From Trissonchulus latispiculum (Eukaryota; Nematoda; Enoplea; Enoplida; Ironidae): a stretch of 64,000 nucleotides of DNA. The position numbers were made by a program, and so were the translations under genes. The stretch spans positions 1 through 64,000 of the forward strand of contig JASAND010030571.1 of assembly GCA_030248195.1 (NCBI GenBank), in the 5' to 3' direction. Each line of letters begins with the position of its first letter. Position 1 is the first letter of the stretch. Of this stretch, positions 1 to 10,900 are shown piece by piece. The notes under the pieces were generated by a model that searched no databases, was not told where the DNA came from, and saw only the letters and a program-made list of their open reading frames with translations.

Positions 1-3000
1 TCTTTTTGTACCATGATATGAAGAACATGCATATGGGCCGAGGGACATGTCTTTGGATTTGGCTCCTCGGGTCTTAACGTTCGAAAAATATAATCTTTTC
101 GCCTAAAAATACGGGACTGGTCCCAAAATATTAAAGAGCACGGAAATAGGGTATTTCGTAAGTTATAGTATACGTAAAAGATTAAAGCCGTATGAGTCAA
201 AAATACCCTAAAGGAAACCAGCAGGTTAAAGCTTATGTCAATCTTGGATATGCAATCACTGCCTAGCTTCTTTAGAACACAAAAATCATCTTGCACAGAT
301 TCTGCAAAGTGTATGAAACCTCGAGGAAAGTCAAACGTTAGACTAGGATCCAGCTCTGATATCGTCATCTAGTTACTACCCAACCAAAGTCGACCACAGA
401 ACACTAGCGGATCTCAAAAACTTCCAGCGTAGTTTAGCAACTATACTGAAGAATATTTTATGAAACTGGCCCCATCAACGAACTAGTGATGTTTCAGTAA
501 CTGAAACTGCAACTTAGACTCAAACTATAATAGGAAAAGTTTTGCAACAGAAATTCAGGGGGAATACTGTTGTGCACCGGCCCTGTCTAGCTGGCCGGCG
601 GCCAGCCCAGATCCTGAGTGGGCCGGCCGGCCGAGAGGAGCCGGCGGCCACCGTCCGAGAACAGGCCGACCGGTCAGAACTTGAGCCGGCCGACCGGCCG
701 GTAACAACCGACCAGTGACGGTTTTCACGCGGTTTATAACCTTAAACTTTTTAAAATCTGTCTTGAAAACTATCAAAAATCTTATAGTTTTACTTGAATT
801 TTGAATAGCCAGCGTTGCGAGCTAGGCCGCGAGGCCCACGAAAAATTGTGAACAACACTACAGGGGTAACTGAAATTATTGTAGCCTTCGAGCCGAAACA
901 AAGCTGAAACTAGTTTGAGTTCCGAACTAAAGTCGATTTCAGAGTTTTCTGAGGGTTTTCAGCTGCTGAATGCTAGATAGGGAGCTTTTTGAATAAACTG
1001 TAGCCAGTGTTCGGCTTTGGTCGGACTTTTCGTCAGCCGAGCCAATAGTCTTGAGCAGACTTTGATCGTTGACTGTCTAGAGTCCCACCGCGAATTGGCC
1101 CTCTTCGGACTACCAATGACCGGCCGCCAACCTGCAGTTTTTCAGGTTCAGATAGAATGGTCTGACAAACCCCGAACGACTGCTAAATTACTCTATGGAG
1201 AGTTGGAGTAATTGTTGGAGTTTCGCACAAGAGGTTAACACGAACTAACTAATATCAATATTTAATTTATTTTCAATATCGGTTGTTTCTTCGAAACAAT
1301 TAAAAATGAACAGTACTGGATTTTCTGGGTAACTAACAATCTTGTCTTCTTTAAGTGTTTGTTTCCCTCCTTCCGTTTCAAGGTTAATACAAAGGTCCAG
1401 ATGTCATATATAAGGAAATGCAGGAAAAGAAAATTTTAGTTGATAAGGGAAGAAAATTTTGCAATAATATTTTTGGTCTATACGATGCTGAGATAGATAG
1501 GTAAGAATCTATTGGCAAACAGTCAGGTAAATAAAAAAGTTTGAAAATATTACTTAATTAATTTACGTACTTAATTAGGCATATAAATTAATAAACACTA
1601 ATTAGGCAGGTAAGCTAACTAGTTGAATACATAGGCAGGTAAATTAACTAGGCAAATACGTAGACAAAGTCAATAACACTGTGTTAAAAAATTTAATACA
1701 ATGTTACAAAGCTTAAATCCAAGCTAAGAAAATTGGCCAATAATGACCTTGAAAGACATCTGCCTCCATGATTAATGACCTTACCTGTATGATTAATGAC
1801 CCTATTCGTCAAAGCCAGAATGAATCCAAAGATACACCTGTACAAACCATGTCCATTTGATGTCTCCTATACTACTTCCGTTTTTTCGTTTCTTGCGTGA
1901 ATGGAATACAAGGCTGAGAAGCGAAAGAACGGTCTTCCGTGGAAAATTGCACCTTTGGATATGAATCGTCCTTAAAGGTCATGTCTGAAATTTGGAAGCC
2001 GATGACGGTATAAAAATTTGTGCCGACTCGAAATCGTACCTACTTTCATGGAGTTTCAGTTGTAGACTGATCGAACAAATTCAGTTTCAGGTTTATTCCG
2101 GGAACCGAAATTTTTATAGTTGTTTCAGTAGGCGATTTCAGACAAACAAAGTAATTTCCGGTCCAGTCATTTCAGTAATTTCAGTCGAAGTTTGTTCGTT
2201 GGAGGACTACTTCAAAGGAAAGCGAAGAACTTTTGAACAAGCCTGCAGCTACCCAGAAAATCCAGTACTGTCTATTTCACTGTTTCGAAGAAACAACCGA
2301 TATTGAAAATAAATTAAATATTGATATACTAGCTAGTTCGTGTTGGCCCTTGTGCGAAACTCCAACAATTGGCTCCAACTCTCCATAGAGTAATTTTAGC
2401 AGTCGTTCGGGGTTTGTCAGACCATTCCCATCTGAACCTGAAAACTGCAGGTTGGCGGCCGGTCATTGGCTATAGTCCGGAAGAGGGCCAATTCGCGGTG
2501 GGACTCTGGACAGTCAACGATCAAAGTCTGCTCAAGACTATTGGCTCGGCCGACGAAAAGTCCGACCAAAGCCGAACACTGGTTACAGTTTATTCAAAAA
2601 GCTCCCTATCTAGCATTCAGCAGCTGAAAACCCTCAGAAAACTCTGAAATCGACTTTAGTTCGGAACTCAAACTAGTTTCAGCTTTGTTTCGGCTCGAAG
2701 GCTACAATAATTTCAGTTACCCCTGTAGTGTTGTTCACAATTTTTCGTGGGCCTCGCGGCCTAGCTCGCAACGCTGGCTATTCAAAATTCAAGTAAAACT
2801 ATAAGATTTTTGATAGTTTTCAAGACAGATTTTAGCAAGTTTAAGGCTATAAACCGCGGAAACTGTCACTGGTCGGTTGCTACCGGCCGGTCGGCCGGCC
2901 TGCGTCTGACCGGTCGGCCTGTTCTCGGACGGTGGCCGCCGGCCTCCCGGCCGGCCGGCCCACTCAGGATCTGGGCTGGCCGCCGGCCAGCTAGACAGGG

Positions 3001-3578
3001 CCGGTGCACAACAGTATTCCCCTGAATTTCAGTTTCAAAACTTTTCCTATTATAGTTTGAGTCTAAGTTGCAGTTTCAGTTACTGAAACATCACTAGTTC
3101 GTTGATGGGGCCAGTTTCATAAAATATTCTTCAGTATAGTTGCTAAACTACGCTGGAAGTTTTTGAGATCCGCTAGTGTTCTGTGGTCGACTTTGGTTGG
3201 GTAGTAACTAGATGACGATATCAGAGCTGGATCCTAGTCTAACGTTTGACTTTCCTCGAGGTTTCATACACTTTGCAGAATCTGTGCAAGATGATTTTTG
3301 TGTTCTAAAGAAGCAGGCAGTGATTGCATATCCAAGATTGACATAAGCTTTAACCTGCTGGTTTCCTTTAGGGTATTTTTGACTCATACGGCTTTAATCT
3401 TTTACGTATACTATAACTTACGAAATACCCTATTTCCGTGCTCTTTAATATTTTGGGACCAGTCCCGTATTTTTAGGCGAAAAGATGAGCTTTCTCGAAC
3501 GTTAAGACCTGAGGAGCCAAATCCAAAGACATGTCCCTCGGCCCATATGCATGTTCTTCATATCATGGTACAAAAAGA
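1..3578. mobile_element. Giant foldback/palindrome with arms of at least 1.33 kb
   Basis: Bases 1-1330 are mirrored by 2251-3578 on the opposite strand (base 1 pairs near 3578, base 1330 near 2251), with about 920 bp of unique spacer. The arms differ by scattered substitutions. Each arm includes a GGCCGG-rich tract (560-730 and 2870-3010) and a boundary TAGTGATGTTTCAG (485; reversed at 3103) resembling a hAT terminus. The left arm starts at the window edge, so the true end is unknown. Open frames here (1017, 2369, 2810) are arm shadows. Confidence 0.85.
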
Positions 3579-3770
3579 ACCTTTTGCCGATTCTACATTT
3601 ATGAGAAATCGATGTTCAAAATTTTTCGTCTGTATTTAGCTATATATATTTCAGAAAATTTTTGCTATTATTTTGCTAATTCTGCTAGTTTCGTACGCTT
3701 CTTTGAATGTCCTAATTAAAATTGCGAAAGTTATAGCGTTTTAAAAACTCACCACAAAATCACTGCACAA
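3579..3770 (+). repeat. Old dispersed repeat, left part interrupted by a hAT-like element
   Basis: This stretch (cgattctacatttatgagaaatcg... to cactgcacaa) continues at 4735 after the inserted element. The whole is related to the copy at 15075-16052, where the equivalent join 'cactgcacaaaagga' is uninterrupted. That empty site confirms the insertion. Confidence 0.75.
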
Positions 3771-4726
3771 TAGTGATGTGGATCGGATCGGCTATATCGA
3801 TCCGATTCGCGATCCGGAGGCCGGATCGGATCAGCTTGGATCGGATCGCCTAAGCCAGTCGGATCGGCGATCCGGCTAGATTTCAATCATCATAGAAATT
3901 ACAACCTCACCTTCCTCAGAATTATCACCAAACATGACTTCAACTGCTGTTTTATTTGATCCGCAATCGTTTCCTTTTCCTATTTTCCTTCTACCACGTT
4001 TGCGGCTCCAAGTTTTTAGTTGCTCAGGGAGAATTTAGGCTGCCTATATTCGCACCTAGTGAACACTAACTTTAGGTTACTGACTTGTTTTAATACTTGC
4101 TTAAAGCACATAATATGCGATGGCATCTATAATGTGAAAAAGCAAAATCTGGGACCAATTTCCTAAAATCTTGCAAGTTTGCCCTTGAACACTGAAAGTA
4201 TATGAATCGCAGCTCCTGTCAGTGTTTCATGAAGCTTTCCCTCCCACTTACGGACATTAGCTGAGCAAGTTTGTCAGACTTGAGAACTGTAAACACAAGT
4301 TCAAGTACAGGTTTACAAGTAATTGAGTTTTCAAAAAGTAGCAAAAAGTGTTTAAAATATCTCCCAACCCAAAATATTAGACAGATTGTTGAAATTTATG
4401 CTGTATGTAGATTAAGCTATGCTATTAATGCTATTTAAGCTTCAGTTTCAGTCTCCAACTCTCCAACAAAAATCTTATGCATTTGTTTATCGGAATAATA
4501 AAATGAAGCTAGCTCAGTCAAATTTGTGTGCAAGATGTGTTTGACACTGTAAATCCGACTTTAAAATAAGTTTCATTTAGCTTTTTGAAAAAGCGAACCC
4601 GGATCACCGGATCGGATCGGATCGACCGATCAAGGACCTGGTCGGATCGGATCGGATCGACAATAATTTTACTGGATCGGATCGGTTAAATATTTTACTG
4701 CCGATCCGACCCGATCCACATCACTA
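3771..4726. mobile_element. Non-autonomous hAT-like element, GATCGG family copy 1
   Basis: Inverted ends TAGTGATGTGGATCGGATCGG and its complement, and a perfect 8-bp target duplication CTGCACAA at 3763-3770 and 4727-4734. Tandem GGATC/GATCGG motifs lie just inside both ends (3778-3870, 4605-4720). No transposase frame is present. 8-bp duplications and YAGNG ends are the known signature of the hAT superfamily. Confidence 0.88.
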
Positions 4727-4900
4727 CTGCACAAGAGGACAACACCACCTTACATCAACTCCAAATCAGGCTATGTCAAAAACGCTGATTTACGCCACGA
4801 TAATCTTTATAACTCTCTGCTAAGCAGACTTCTCTGGAATGCCCCCCACCCCACCCCTCAAATCGACCAAATGTGGTGTGACCAGGTAAGCTAAAATTTT

Positions 4901-5128
4901 GTATGGGTATGTTATCGACCACGCTGAGTTCAAACATAGCAGCATTTTTCGATTTCGCAAAGTTCAATTTTTTCGATTCGTAAGGGGTGACTAAGGGAAA
5001 TTGAAAGACTTTTATCTTCGATTCAGTTGAAAAGTTGTAGATAGAGTTTTCTTGTCCGCGGAACACGAATATGAAATCCGTAAATTTTGCGATATTTGAA
5101 CTCAGTGTGGTCGAAAACGTTCCCATAC
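4901..5128. mobile_element. Small foldback element
   Basis: The left sequence gtatgggtatgttatcgacc and following 'acgctgagttcaaa' are mirrored by 'tttgaactcagtgtggtcgaaaacgt...cccatac' at the right end. There is no coding potential; the 116-codon minus-strand frame across it is a palindrome by-product. Confidence 0.6.
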
Positions 5129-5764
5129 CAAACTTTTGATCAAATGCTCAAGCCTTTAAGAATTCGAGGGTGGAGGTAATCGAGACCCACTTCTCCTACT
5201 GACTGACTGGATACTAAAACAACGAGATCAAGTTTAATTCACAACATGCAGTTTTATTTGACAACAGTAATAAAATACTCTAGACCTTCAAAACATCCAC
5301 GTATAGCCTCGGATTTAGTTTCATAGTTCATACTCTACGCTCTTCCTCTTCAACAGCATCTTTCTGCTCCAGCGTCCAGAGTAGGACAAAACGGCACATG
5401 CACTGAGGAGGGCTATCGTTTGGAAGTTGGAGCTGCATTTTTTACACACGTCGAAAAAACTGGTTTTAATTGGCCTGCGCAGTCAGTGAACGCCTAACCC
5501 TATTTTCCTAATATAACATCCGAAAATTAATATCTTAGAGGTTATTCACCGGCCTCGGCCGGTCAGTGAAATTGGACAGAAATTGAGGACATTATGATTG
5601 ATTTAATTGATGTGGGCGTTAGATAATTTTCCTGCCAAACGATCAATTTCTAAAATCGTCCTTCAATTTCTAAAATCATCTTTCTTTGGCAGGGCTATAT
5701 GCCCATTCAAAAACGTGTCACTACAGTTTGGGAACGAATTCAAACTTAAGCTTGGTTCGATTGT
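5129..5764. other. Intergenic sequence, no gene seen
   Basis: Mostly unique AT-rich sequence. The only structure seen is a hairpin around 5543-5570 built on ACCGGCC/GGCCGGT. Confidence 0.5.
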
Positions 5765-5837
5765 GCCTGGGTGGCTCAATCGGTAGAGCGTCGGTCTAGT
5801 TAACTGAAGGTTGTGGGTTCGATCCCCACCTCAGGTC
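5765..5837 (+). tRNA. tRNA-Thr(AGT)-like gene
   Basis: All arms fit a canonical cloverleaf: 7-bp acceptor (GCCTGGG with CTCAGGT, two G-U), D arm GCTC/GAGC with an AATCGGTA loop, anticodon stem TCGGT/ACTGA with loop CTAGTTA, 5-nt variable region, T arm GTGGG/CCCAC with loop TTCGATC. A T5 Pol III terminator follows at 5842-5846. The anticodon reads AGT (Thr). Position 37 is T, where a purine is usual, so it may be a pseudogene or the head of a SINE. Confidence 0.7.
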
Positions 5838-6680
5838 CGAATTTTTCGGGTCTGTGGTGCTGTAGTTACAACTTTCTTTCTTTCGTCTATTATCTTGTAT
5901 CTTGCAATTTCTAAATTCTTCTTACTCAATCAGAACATAAATCGAAAAATGTAAACAACACAGTTTTAGTCTGTAAGTTTACACATTGTTTATATACAAC
6001 ATTTAGTAATTTTTCTGCAGATGGGCACACAGTTTAATTTTCTTACGAAAAGGAACAGTGACGTCAGTTCCTACTAACCTAATGTTTTTAATTAATCATA
6101 TTGATAGTTGCAAGCTAGGAATTCCCATCACCCTAAATCTTGGCCAAAAGCCAGCCCATCGGACATAATCGGCGCAAGCGGATTTCAGTGTCCCCTCTTC
6201 AGGTATATAAATGGGATCCGTAATTTTATGCAGCAAGCCGATAATTCCGGAGCCCACTTGTTTTATCTTTTGTCCGCCAGTTATAAATTGAGTTAGCGCC
6301 CACTGATCGAATCAGTACGTGACACTCACTTTTTATACCTCCACGTCCGCGTCTGCGTTTAATCTCCCGCGTACGTTCTCCTTTTGTCTTGGTCCCCATT
6401 GTTAACACAATCCAGGGTCCTAGGAATATTACCCTAAACCTTCTCAGAAGCATTAGACTAATAAATATGGGAAGATTATCTAGCAAACGTGGCCATGGTC
6501 GAAAACCAATGCCAAAGAGCTTAAAATAATTCTAACAAGCCTAAAAGATTAGCCTGGAAGATATCTTTAATTTTCACACATGTATGTTTATAAACTTGAC
6601 ACAGTTTAGCCATCAGTTTAAATAAAATCATAACAATTATTGCAACGTTTCAGCGAATCTTGGGACCTTTTCAAGAAACG
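5838..6680. other. Intergenic sequence, no gene supported
   Basis: Two overlapping short open frames (6108-6296 plus, 6226-6486 minus) show no recognisable family and no splice or start context that would favour them. Confidence 0.4.
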
Positions 6681-6854
6681 GTAGAGTTGAGTTAAAATTA
6701 ACTGTTTTCATGAAAGCGTGGAGTTAATTTTTACTCTGCGTTTTAAACTCCTTTGAATCCTGTAGGGTTAAAAATGGCAGGGTTAAAAGGAGTTAAAGTG
6801 GCAGAGTTAAAATTAACTCCATGCATTTATGAAAACAGTTAATTTTAACTCTAC
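6681..6854. mobile_element. Foldback MITE rich in TTAAC/GTTAA
   Basis: Left arm gtagagttgagttaaaatta... is mirrored by the right arm ...taattttaactctac, with AGTTAAAATTAAC motifs and TTTTCATGAA in both arms. Related motifs occur at 7845-7962 and 14835-14915, so it belongs to a local family. Confidence 0.65.
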
Positions 6855-7161
6855 TCTACGCTACTCCAGCTTCCTTGAAAAAGGAACTACCCACACTGAA
6901 GCTCTATAATTCTAGAATTTACATACATATCCTGAGTCCTGACTACAACAACATAAATTCATTCATTAGTAAACAAGCACCATCATTGTCATATGTAAAC
7001 TTTTGTAAATACATAAACAATGAATTCATTCTTGAGGAACGTTTGAGGACGAATTTTTTACTAGTTTTGGAGATTTTCCAATTTTTGTTTGGCAAAAACC
7101 TACATTCAACTTTTCAACAAAATGGTAATATAACCCTGTTCGCTTCCTGAATGGTAGCTTC

Positions 7162-7260
7162 CAGACATGTGCAGGAGGGAATGTTCTGGGGGGGGGTGAG
7201 CCTGCGGCCGCAACTCGAAGGCCGCCGGAAAACCTGTTTTCCCGGTTCTGCCAAAAAACT
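7162..7260 (+). mobile_element. Truncated copy of the CAGACATGTGC G-run MITE
   Basis: Begins CAGACATGTGCAGGAGGGAATG and a G9 run, then a GGCCGC-rich part and CCGGAAAAC...TTTTCCCGG. These features match the complete copies at 22274 and 29788, but the opposite end is missing. Confidence 0.6.
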
Positions 7261-7984
7261 TCGGAGGTTTACAGCATGAATCCACTGGATAATGAGTTAT
7301 TAGTTTATCCTTTCCACTTTGCTTCCAGTTTTTAAACTTTCCTTTCACTTTATTTTCTGTTGCTAAAAACTCTTTCCGTTCCGCTTCCGTTAACTAGACG
7401 GAGCTTTTAAATTTCAAGAATGTTCTCAGCATGTTTTAAAACAGTTGATTCAAATAAGCACAGTATGCCCCAGCCAATGAGGTCCAACATACAAGTTCTC
7501 TATTGCTACGTCAGCTCACCACACTTTTTGTGAGTTAGCTAACTACATTTCTGTCTGCTTAGTAGCTAAAAAATTGCCAAAACACGCAGTTCTTATACAA
7601 GGAAATCGTTCAAACTATCGGTACATTACATATACAACCGTATCAAGGTCCACCAAAATATGCTGATTGAAGTAATGAAATAGATTTCAATTTAGAATAA
7701 AAATAGATGCATGTAGCTATCAAAAATCGTTAATAGAATACTTGATAATCAAATAATTAAACATCGGACACAAGAAAACTAAGTTTACAAATCCCAGACT
7801 TTAGAAATTTCAATGAGAGCATTCATTAAACCTTCCTTTGTGTTTTAACTCTGCTTAACCCGCGTGTTTAACAGTGGTTAAATTTCAATGCGAAAAGCTT
7901 TGAGGGAGTTAAACCTTTAAGTTTAACCCTTTCATGAAAAGGGTAGTTCATTTTAACCCTACCTAGTTAGTTTGCGCCTCAGTT
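7261..7984. other. Intergenic sequence with a TTAAC-type repeat fragment
   Basis: No gene seen. 7845-7962 carries repeated AGTTAAAC/TTTAACCC and TTTCATGAA motifs shared with the 6681 foldback. Confidence 0.4.
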
Positions 7985-10900
7985 CAGGCACTAAACACCC
8001 ATGCCAACGCGCAAAGCCAGCCAGTCTTACTATGCAACAACACAGACCTATATCAAAGCAGCCTCAGTCCAAACTACAGGTGTCAGCTTGCGCCTCAGCC
8101 TAGGCGCCAATCTAAACTCAAGGTGAGCGCCTCCGCCCAGGGACAAAACACCCATATCATCGTGCAAAGCCAGTGAATACTATGCAGCAACACCGATCTA
8201 CATCCAAGTAGCCTCAATCTAAACTCAAGGTGTGCGCCTTAGCCTAAGCACAAAACACCCATGTCAACGCGCACAGCCACCCAATTCATACTATGCAGCA
8301 ACACCGATGTAAATCCAAGCAGCCTCAATCTAAACTCAAGGTGTGCGCCTCAGCCCAGGCACAAAACACCCATGTCATCGCGCAAAGCCACCTAATTCCA
8401 ACTATGCAGCAACACCGATCTACATTCAAGCCGCCGCAATCCAAACACCAGGTGTCAGCTTGTGCCTCAGTTCAGGCACAAAACATCCATATCAACGCGC
8501 AAAGCCAGCCACCCTTACTATGCAACAAAACCCAGCTACATCAAAGCAATCTCAATCTAAACTCAAGGTGTGCGCCTCAGCCCAGGCACAAAACACCCAT
8601 GTCATCGCGCAAAGCCAGCGAATTCTTACTATGCAGAAACACCGATCTACATCAAAGTAGCCTCAATCTAAACACAAGGTGTGTGCTTCAGCCCAGGCAC
8701 AAAACACCCATGTCATCGCGCAAAGCAGCGAATTCTTATTATGGAGCAACACCGATCTACATCAAAGTAGCCTCAATCTAAACTCAAGGTGTGCGCCTCA
8801 GCCCAGGCACAAAAAACCCATATCATCGTGCAAAGCCAGTGAATACTATGCAGCAACACCGATCTACATCCAAGCAGCCTCAATCCAAACTCCAGGTGTC
8901 AACTTGCGCCTCAGCCTAGGCACAAAGCAGCCACATCAACGCACACAGCCAGCCACTCTTACGTACTATGCAACAACACCCAGCTACATCAAAGTAGTCT
9001 CAATCTAAACTCAACGTGTCCGCCTTAGCCTAAGCACAAAACACCCATGTCAACGCGCACAGCCACCCAATTCTTACTATGCAGCAACACCGATGTAAAT
9101 CCAAGCAGCCTCAATCTAAACTCAAGGTGTGCGCCTCCGCCCAAGCACAAAACACCGATGTCATCGCGCAAAGCCACCTAATTCCTACTATGCAGCAACA
9201 CCGATCTACATCCAAGCCGCCGCAATCCAAACACGAGGTGTCAGCTTGTGCCTCAGTTCAGGCACAAAACATCCATATCAACGCGCACAGCCAGCCACCC
9301 TTACTATGCAACAAAACCCAGCTACATCAAAGCAATCTCAATCTAAACTCAAGGTGTGCGCCTCAGCCCAGGCACAAAACACTCACGTCAACGCGCACAG
9401 CCACCCAATTCTTACTATGCAACAACACCCAGCTACGTCAAAGCAGCCTCAATCTAAACTCAAGGTTGTCAGCTTGCGCCTCAGGCAAGGCACAAAACAC
9501 CCACGTCAACGCGCACAGCCAGCCACTCTTACTATGCAACAACACCTATCTACATCCAAGCAGCCTCAATCCAATCTGAAGGTGTCCGCTTGCGCCTCAG
9601 CCTAGGCGCCAAACACCCACGTCAACGCTTACAGCCACCCAATTCTTTCTATGCAGCAACACCGATCTATATCCAAGCAGCCTCAATCCAAACACCAGGT
9701 GTCAGCTTGCGCCTCAGTCCAGGCACAAAACACCCATTTCAGCGCTCACAGCCAGCCAAGCAACACCGATCTACATCCAAGCAGCCTCAATCTAAACTGA
9801 AAGTGTCAGCTTGCGCCTCAGTCCTGGCACAAAACACCCATGTCAACGCGCACATCCAGCCACTCCTCCTATGCAACAACACCCAGCTACGTGAAAGCAG
9901 CCTCAATCCAATCTGAAGGTGTTCGCTTGCGCCTCAGCCTAGGCGCCAAACACCCACGTCAACGCGCACAGCCACCCAATTCTTTCTATGCAGCAACACC
10001 GATCTATATCCAAGCAGCCTTAATCTAAACACCAGGTGTCAGCTTGCGCCTCAGTCCAGGCACAAAACACCCATTTCAGCGCTCACAGCCAGCCACGCAA
10101 CACAGATCTACATCCAAGCAGCCTCAATCCAATCTGAAGGTGTCCGCTTGCGCCTCAGCCTAGGCGCCAAACACCCACGTCAACGCGCACAGCCACCCAA
10201 TTCTTTCTATGCAGCAACACCGATCTACATCCTAGCCGCCGCAATCCAAACACGAGGTGTCAGCTTGTGCCTCAGTTCAGGCACAAAACATCCATGTCAA
10301 CGCGCACAGCCAGCCACCCTTACTATGCAACAAAACCCAGCTACATCAAAGCAATCTCAATCTAAACTCAAGGTGTGCGCCTCAGCCCAGGCACAAAACG
10401 CTCACGTCAACGCGCACAGCCACCCAATTCTTACTATGCAACAACACCCAGCTACGTCAAAGCAGCCTCAATCTAAACTCAAGGTTGTCAGCTTGCGCCT
10501 CAGGCAAGGCACAAAACACCCACGTCAACGCGCACAGCCAGCCACTCTTACTATGCAACAACACCTATCTACATCCAAGCAGCCTCAATCCAATCTGAAG
10601 GTGTCTGCTTGCGCCTCAGCCTAGGCGCCAAACACCCACGTCAACGCTCACAGCCACCCAATTCTTTCTATGCAGCAACACCGATCTATATCCAAGCAGC
10701 CTTAATCCAAACACCAGGTGTCAGCTTACGCCTCAGTCCAGGCACAAAACACCCATTTCAGCGCTCACAGCCAGCCAAGCAACACCGATCTACATCCAAG
10801 CAGCCTCAATCTAAACTGAAAGTGTCAGCTTGCGCCTCAGTCCTGGCACAAAACACCCATGTCAACGCGCACATCCAGCCACTCCTCCTATGCAACAACA

